9,972 nucleotides of DNA from Pseudomonadota bacterium. Its GTDB lineage: Bacteria; Pseudomonadota; Gammaproteobacteria; Pseudomonadales; UBA5518. The notes beneath the pieces are model-generated. The model saw only the letters and a program-made list of their open reading frames with translations. It was not told the origin of the DNA and ran no database searches. Numbering within the stretch: position 1 is the stretch's first letter; each line of letters starts with the position of its first letter. The stretch is taken from assembly GCA_022705125.1 (NCBI GenBank), contig JAKJFB010000076.1, positions 1 through 9,972 of the forward strand, written 5' to 3'. Made by a program: the position numbers and the translations under genes. Positions 6,952 to 9,972 of the stretch are shown in pieces.

Positions 6952-7530
6952 TCACGGTATCGATTCGGTGGTGTAGCGCTCGACGCGGACAGCGTCCGAC
7001 CAGTGAGCGCAATCCAGGCCGGCCTTCTGCTTCAGGCGCGCCAGGAATTCGCGCGGCTCGGGCAACTGCTCCCACACCGAGGGCAGGAAGGTGCCGCGCG
7101 CGTGGCGCTCGCTGAGGATCAGCCCGTCGATGCCGGGACGCAGCTGGCCGAGCAGCTCTTCCTCGGAGTCGAACACGAGCAGCTCCGGCGGGCTCAGCAC
7201 CGAGATATGCAGTTCGATGCGCTCGAACTCCTCGCGAGCGAGCGCGGGGAAGCGCGGATCGCCAAAGGCCGCGGCATGCGCCATCTCGGCCACCTCGAGA
7301 ACCAGCGCGCGCCGTGCCTCCAGCGTACCCATGCACCCGCGCAGGCGCCCGGCCAGGTTCAGCGTGACAAAGCTCGCTCGTGGTTGGGCGAGCGCAGGCG
7401 CGAACGCCTCGACCTCCACCCGCAGGCGCTCGCCATCGAGCCCCGCGCGGATCGCCTGGCCCGCCAGCGCCAGCAGCGTGGCGCGCTCGGCCGGGCCGAA
7501 GGCGCACTCAGCCGACGAGCCAGGCGCCAT
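6952..7530 (-). CDS. AMMECR1-domain protein (AmmeMemoRadiSam system protein A)
   Basis: This 192-residue protein is a compact AMMECR1 domain. The invariant signature LRGCMG (63-68; usually LRGCIG) holds the conserved Cys66. Other family-typical stretches are DPRFPAL at 91-97, ELHISVLSPPE at about 106-116, GLILSERHARGTFLPSVWEQL at about 136-156, and EFLARLKQKAGL at 161-172. The human homologue is linked to a syndromic disorder, but no enzymatic activity is established for the bacterial family. It follows MEMO on the same strand, with the chosen ATG at 7530 overlapping the MEMO end by 23 nt, which suggests translational coupling. An upstream in-frame ATG at 7566 would add 12 residues and lengthen the overlap. 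It belongs with MEMO and the radical SAM enzyme nearby. Confidence 0.9.
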   Translation of the reverse strand: MAPGSSAECAFGPAERATLLALAGQAIRAGLDGERLRVEVEAFAPALAQPRASFVTLNLAGRLRGCMGTLEARRALVLEVAEMAHAAAFGDPRFPALAREEFERIELHISVLSPPELLVFDSEEELLGQLRPGIDGLILSERHARGTFLPSVWEQLPEPREFLARLKQKAGLDCAHWSDAVRVERYTTESIP

Positions 7531-8293
7531 AGCCCACCACGCGCTCGCGATCGCCCGCCGTATCACCGGAATTGCGCAGGTCCACCGTGGTCACGCGCAG
7601 GCCGCGGCGGCGCGCCAGGCACAGCAGCCCGCCCAGCGGCACGCGCCCGCAGGCCGAGTCGCGCCCCAGGTCCTCGAAGCGCAGCGCCTCGATAGCCGCG
7701 CAGGTCGTGCGGTCCAGGCGCTGCGCGGTCTCGTAATCGTAATAGTGACTGAGGTCCGTGCTGACGACGACCAGCGTGCCCGGGCCGTCCCAGACGCGCT
7801 CGAGCACCTCGGCAACCTCTTCGGCCGATGCCTCGCCGACCACCAGGGGAACCAGGGAGAAATCACCCAGCACTTCCTGCAGGAACGGCAGGTGCACCTC
7901 CAGGCTGTGCTCGTGGGCGTGGGCCGCATCGAGGCAGACCACCTGCGCCAGCGCCGACAGCGCCGCGATCGCCGCGTGATCGAGCTCGATGCGTCCGAAC
8001 GGGGTCTCGTAGCTCTCGCAGCTCGGCACCGAAAGACCGTGAAACGCAACCCGGTGCGAGGGACCGAGCAGCACGACGCGCTTCACGCGACCGCGCGCCG
8101 GCGCAAGCCGGGCATAGGCCGCGGCGGCCACGGGCGCCGAATACACATAGCCCGCATGGGGCACGATGATGGCCTTCGGGATCTCGCCACCCTGCGGCAC
8201 GACGCTCAGGAACGCCCGCACCTCTTCATGCAGGCTCTCGGGATCCGCCGGATAAAACACCCCCGCCACCGCTGGTTTGCGCACCGCCCTCAT
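7508..8293 (-). CDS. MEMO-family protein (AmmeMemoRadiSam system protein B)
   Basis: This 261-residue protein matches the MEMO family, which has the fold of LigB-type extradiol dioxygenases. The start RKPAVAGVFYPADP (5-18) is typical. Candidate metal ligands are in place: His46 in PHAGYVYS, His80 in LLGPSHR, and His183 in STDLSHYYDYETA. Cys215 in ACGRVPL corresponds to the conserved active-site-like Cys of the family. HAHEHSLEVHLPFLQ (125-139) is another hallmark. Metal binding (iron or copper) has been reported for human MEMO1; the bacterial reaction is unknown. The ATG at 8293 is chosen because GGAGGG lies 6 nt upstream and family homology begins within a few residues. An in-frame ATG at 8353 would run into the divergent control region. 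Confidence 0.92.
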   Translation of the reverse strand: MRAVRKPAVAGVFYPADPESLHEEVRAFLSVVPQGGEIPKAIIVPHAGYVYSAPVAAAAYARLAPARGRVKRVVLLGPSHRVAFHGLSVPSCESYETPFGRIELDHAAIAALSALAQVVCLDAAHAHEHSLEVHLPFLQEVLGDFSLVPLVVGEASAEEVAEVLERVWDGPGTLVVVSTDLSHYYDYETAQRLDRTTCAAIEALRFEDLGRDSACGRVPLGGLLCLARRRGLRVTTVDLRNSGDTAGDRERVVGYGAWLVG

Positions 8294-8299
8294 GGCATG

Positions 8300-8305
8300 C
8301 CCTCC
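8300..8305 (-). promoter_or_regulatory. ribosome binding site fixing the MEMO start
   Basis: On the - strand GGAGGG stands 6 nt before the ATG at 8293. It supports the 261-residue form of MEMO over longer versions of the frame. Confidence 0.65.
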
Positions 8306-8320
8306 ATGGTCGAGGGTTCC

Positions 8321-8346
8321 AAAATGCGCCCCTTGCCGTGCATTTT
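8321..8346. promoter_or_regulatory. inverted repeat in the divergent MEMO / radical SAM control region, possible operator
   Basis: AAAATGC (8321-8327) and GCATTTT (8340-8346) form perfect 7-bp inverted arms around a 12-nt GC-rich spacer. The A/T-rich arms stand out in very GC-rich DNA. The repeat lies in the 101-nt gap between the divergent MEMO and radical SAM starts. It coincides with a weak - strand promoter match: TTGAAA (8344-8349, 5 of 6), a 17-nt spacer and CATTTT (8321-8326, 3 of 6), which would start MEMO transcription near 8314. It could be an operator, a promoter, or both; no cognate regulator gene is visible. Confidence 0.35.
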
Positions 8347-8394
8347 CAAGCACCGCGTGCTGAACTCGCCCGCGATCCTGCGCTCCAATGGCGC

Positions 8395-9495
8395 ATGACC
8401 GGCAGCGAACGTTTCGAAGGCTCCTTTCCCACCCGGCACTGGCACACGCTCTCCGACGGGCGCGTGCAGTGCGATGTCTGCCCGCGCTTTTGCAAGTTGC
8501 ACCCGGGGCAGCGCGGATTGTGCTTCGTGCGCGGCAACCAGGACGACGCCATCGTGCTGACCACCTGGGGACGCTCCAGCGGGTTCTGCGTCGACCCCGT
8601 CGAGAAGAAGCCGCTGAACCATTTCCTGCCCGGCACGCCGATCCTGTCCTTCGGCACCGCCGGCTGCAACCTGGCCTGCAAGTTCTGCCAGAACTGGGAC
8701 ATCAGCAAGTCGCGCGAATGGGACACGCTGGCCGATGCCGCGACGCCCGAAACGATCGCGCGCGCGGCGCGGGAACTGGGCTGCCGCAGCGTGGCCTACA
8801 CCTACAACGACCCCGCGATCTTCCCCGAGTATGCGATCGACGTCGCCGCGGCCTGCCGCGAGCTCGACATCAGGTCGGTGGCCGTGACCGCGGGCTACAT
8901 GACGCCGGCGCCGCGCGCGGAGCTGTTCCGCCACATGGACGCCGCCAACGTCGACCTGAAATGCTTCACCGAGGATTTCTACCACAAGCTGTGCGGCGCG
9001 CATCTCGCCTCCATCCTGGAGACGCTGCTCTACCTCAGGCACGAGACGACGGTGTGGCTGGAGCTCACCACGCTGCTGATCCCGGGCCTGAACGACTCCG
9101 ATCGCGAGATCGAGGAGATGACGCAGTGGGTGGTGGAAAACCTCGGCCCGGACGTACCGTGGCACTTCACGGCCTTTCACCCCGATTGGAAGATGCGCGA
9201 CATCCCGCCCACCCCGCTCGGCACGCTGCTACGCGCGCATGCGATCGCGCGCAGGAACGGCGTGCGCTACGCCTACACGGGAAACGTGCACGACGAAGCG
9301 CACGGCGCCACCCACTGCCACACCTGCGACACGCGCCTGATCGGGCGTGACGGGTACCGCATCACCGACTGGAACCTCGGACCCGGCGGCACGTGCCGCA
9401 GCTGCGGCAGCGCGTGCGCGGGCCTGTTCGACGCCGACCCGGGCACCTGGGGCGCCAGGCGTCAGCCGGTGCGACTGCTCGACTACCACGTCTGA
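8395..9495 (+). CDS. AmmeMemoRadiSam system radical SAM enzyme
   Basis: This radical SAM enzyme of the PflA-like (COG1180) group has 366 residues. The [4Fe-4S] motif is CNLACKFC (Cys91, Cys95, Cys98), preceded by SFGTAG. The N-terminal region has a Cys cluster, QCDVCPRFCKLHPGQRGLC (Cys26, 29, 33, 43), typical of AmmeMemoRadiSam enzymes. TYNDPAIFPEYA (about 136-147), DLKCFTEDFY (187-196) and TTLLIPGLND (225-234) fit the group. The C-terminus has a zinc-ribbon-like set (Cys308, 311, 334, 337, 341). The substrate is unknown. The ATG at 8395 is chosen because homology begins shortly after it; a GTG at 8338 would add 19 residues and cross the inverted repeat. Neither start has a clear ribosome site. 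It is transcribed divergently from MEMO and AMMECR1. Confidence 0.92.
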   Translation: MTGSERFEGSFPTRHWHTLSDGRVQCDVCPRFCKLHPGQRGLCFVRGNQDDAIVLTTWGRSSGFCVDPVEKKPLNHFLPGTPILSFGTAGCNLACKFCQNWDISKSREWDTLADAATPETIARAARELGCRSVAYTYNDPAIFPEYAIDVAAACRELDIRSVAVTAGYMTPAPRAELFRHMDAANVDLKCFTEDFYHKLCGAHLASILETLLYLRHETTVWLELTTLLIPGLNDSDREIEEMTQWVVENLGPDVPWHFTAFHPDWKMRDIPPTPLGTLLRAHAIARRNGVRYAYTGNVHDEAHGATHCHTCDTRLIGRDGYRITDWNLGPGGTCRSCGSACAGLFDADPGTWGARRQPVRLLDYHV

Positions 9496-9522
9496 GGCCG
9501 GTCTGGCGTGGGTTCTGTGTGG

Positions 9523-9564
9523 GTTGAGCTTCAGCCCGACAAGGGTTCGGCGTGGGTCGGGCTG
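9523..9564. repeat. REP-like inverted pair downstream of the radical SAM gene
   Basis: CAGCCCGAC (9532-9540) and GTCGGGCTG (9556-9564) are perfect 9-bp inverted copies separated by 15 nt. The first lies inside a smaller imperfect hairpin, GTTGAGCTTCAGCCCGAC (9523-9540). It resembles a decayed form of GTCGGGCTTCAGCCCGAC, a common proteobacterial intergenic palindrome. GGCGTGGGT also occurs twice (9505-9513 and 9549-9557). There is no T tract after the stem, so a standard intrinsic terminator is unlikely, though the stem could protect the 3' end of the transcript. Confidence 0.5.
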
Positions 9565-9644
9565 CAGAGGGTGTCGCAAAACCATCTGTGCCCTGGATAG
9601 CGATAGCGGCCCGACAATATCCCGCGTATCGCGAGCCATCGGCG

Positions 9645-9825
9645 CTCGAGCACCCATCGGTGCCGCGGACACGCCGTGAATCCCCCTCCGGGGCCCGGCC
9701 CGAAATCGCAGATTTCGGGCGTTCGGCGGGGCGAAGCAGTGCTTCGCCGGAATCCGCCTCACCCCTGCAGGCTACCTGTCGCCGTCCTGGCGACAGAGTG
9801 TCCGCCGCACCGATGGGTGCTCGAG
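9645..9825. repeat. large inverted-repeat element with nested hairpins
   Basis: Arms at 9645-9672 and 9798-9825 are inverted copies matching at 27 of 28 positions. Extended outward to 9641 and 9829, they match at 30 of 32. Between them are three perfect hairpins: a 10-bp stem GCCCGAAATC/GATTTCGGGC with a GCA loop (9698-9720), an 8-bp stem GGCGAAGC/GCTTCGCC with an AGT loop (9730-9748), and an 8-bp stem CTGTCGCC/GGCGACAG with a GTCCT loop (9776-9796). I see no open reading frame and no obvious target-site duplication. It could be a MITE-like element, a compound REP-type repeat or a structured RNA. Confidence 0.7.
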
Positions 9826-9935
9826 CCCCTCGCCGTGGTGGAAACCCTCGAAAAGGCGGACATTCCCGGATTCGCGCGACGCGGCACGCGCTCAGCCGAG
9901 CGGCTGTGCTGCCCGCTGTTGGCTTGCGGGGCCTT

Positions 9936-9954
9936 GCGCCGCAGGACGCGGCGC
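9936..9954. repeat. short GC hairpin near the window edge
   Basis: GCGCCGC (9936-9942) and GCGGCGC (9948-9954) form a perfect 7-bp stem with an AGGAC loop. It is followed by GGAGCTACAGGGACGTAC up to the edge. The form resembles repetitive intergenic hairpins of high-GC Proteobacteria; no T tract follows within the window. Confidence 0.4.
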
Positions 9955-9972
9955 GGAGCTACAGGGACGTAC

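Larger units (their letters stand above)
9496..9972. other. 477-nt non-coding, repeat-rich intergenic stretch to the window end
   Basis: No credible gene is seen in either direction. The open frames here are short or run antisense from the radical SAM gene and lack family resemblance. The stretch instead carries a REP-like pair (9523-9564), a large inverted-repeat element with nested hairpins (9645-9825) and a 7-bp GC hairpin (9936-9954). The last bases, GGAGCTACAGGGACGTAC, are cut by the window edge and may belong to a further repeat unit. Confidence 0.7.

Noticed and set aside
7091..8398. Open frame on the + strand (about 435 codons) opposite AMMECR1 and MEMO
   Set aside because: It spans two well-recognised genes on the other strand and its translation has the Arg/Ala/Ser bias of a shadow frame.
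9532..9564. Intrinsic terminator for the radical SAM gene
   Set aside because: The 9-bp stem is strong but has a 15-nt loop and is followed by CAGAGGGTG rather than a T tract; listed as a REP-like repeat instead.
9229..9762. Open frame on the - strand running from the radical SAM gene into the repeat region
   Set aside because: Antisense to conserved radical SAM C-terminal sequence, crosses hairpins, and encodes low-complexity Arg/Ala-rich protein.
9800..9972. Open frames running to the window end after the large inverted repeat
   Set aside because: At least two + strand frames stay open, but neither has a convincing start or any recognisable protein sequence, and the region holds repeat hairpins.
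1..9972. CRISPR arrays, tRNA or rRNA genes, phage or transposase genes
   Set aside because: I saw no regularly spaced repeats, tRNA-like cloverleaf, rRNA sequence or recombinase motifs on either strand.

Overview
The window is about 10 kb of high-GC, gene-dense bacterial DNA with short intergenic gaps, ATGA-type overlaps and a few GTG starts. The gene content is a Mrp-type antiporter, a wax ester/triacylglycerol synthase, two acyl-CoA ligases and the AmmeMemoRadiSam trio. Together with a plausible FNR/Anr box, it suggests a free-living Proteobacterium, probably a Gammaproteobacterium. I cannot name the genus from sequence alone.

Layout. (1) 2-1396, + strand: the 3' end of a Mrp (Mnh/Pha) cation/proton antiporter operon: the end of mrpD, then complete mrpE, mrpF and mrpG, each overlapping the next. 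(2) 1550-4856, + strand: a two-gene operon of adenylate-forming acyl-CoA ligases, one ACSM-like (short/medium or branched acids) and one ACSF2/FadD-like. A possible sigma70 promoter lies in the gap after mrpG. (3) 4853-6854, - strand: a WS/DGAT-type O-acyltransferase followed closely by a small NTF2/SnoaL-like protein. This pair converges on the ligase operon, and the two stop codons share a CTAG. A near-consensus FNR/Anr box lies upstream of the acyltransferase, with a possible -10 at the spacing of a class II FNR promoter. (4) 6952-8293, - strand: AMMECR1-domain and MEMO-family genes, overlapping by 23 nt. (5) 8395-9495, + strand: the AmmeMemoRadiSam radical SAM enzyme, divergent from MEMO across a 101-nt gap that holds a 7+7 bp inverted repeat. 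(6) 9496-9972: no credible gene, but many inverted repeats: a REP-like pair, a roughly 185-nt element framed by near-perfect 28-bp inverted arms around three hairpins, and a further hairpin near the window edge.

How the genes fit together. Regions 2 and 3 form a plausible fatty-acid module: the ligases make acyl-CoAs and the acyltransferase could move acyl groups to alcohols or diacylglycerol for storage. The acyltransferase carries HY in place of HH in its active-site motif, so its activity is uncertain. Regions 4 and 5 form the complete AmmeMemoRadiSam set, a conserved system whose biochemical role is, to my knowledge, not established. It is the strongest candidate here for an undescribed system, especially with its shared divergent control region.
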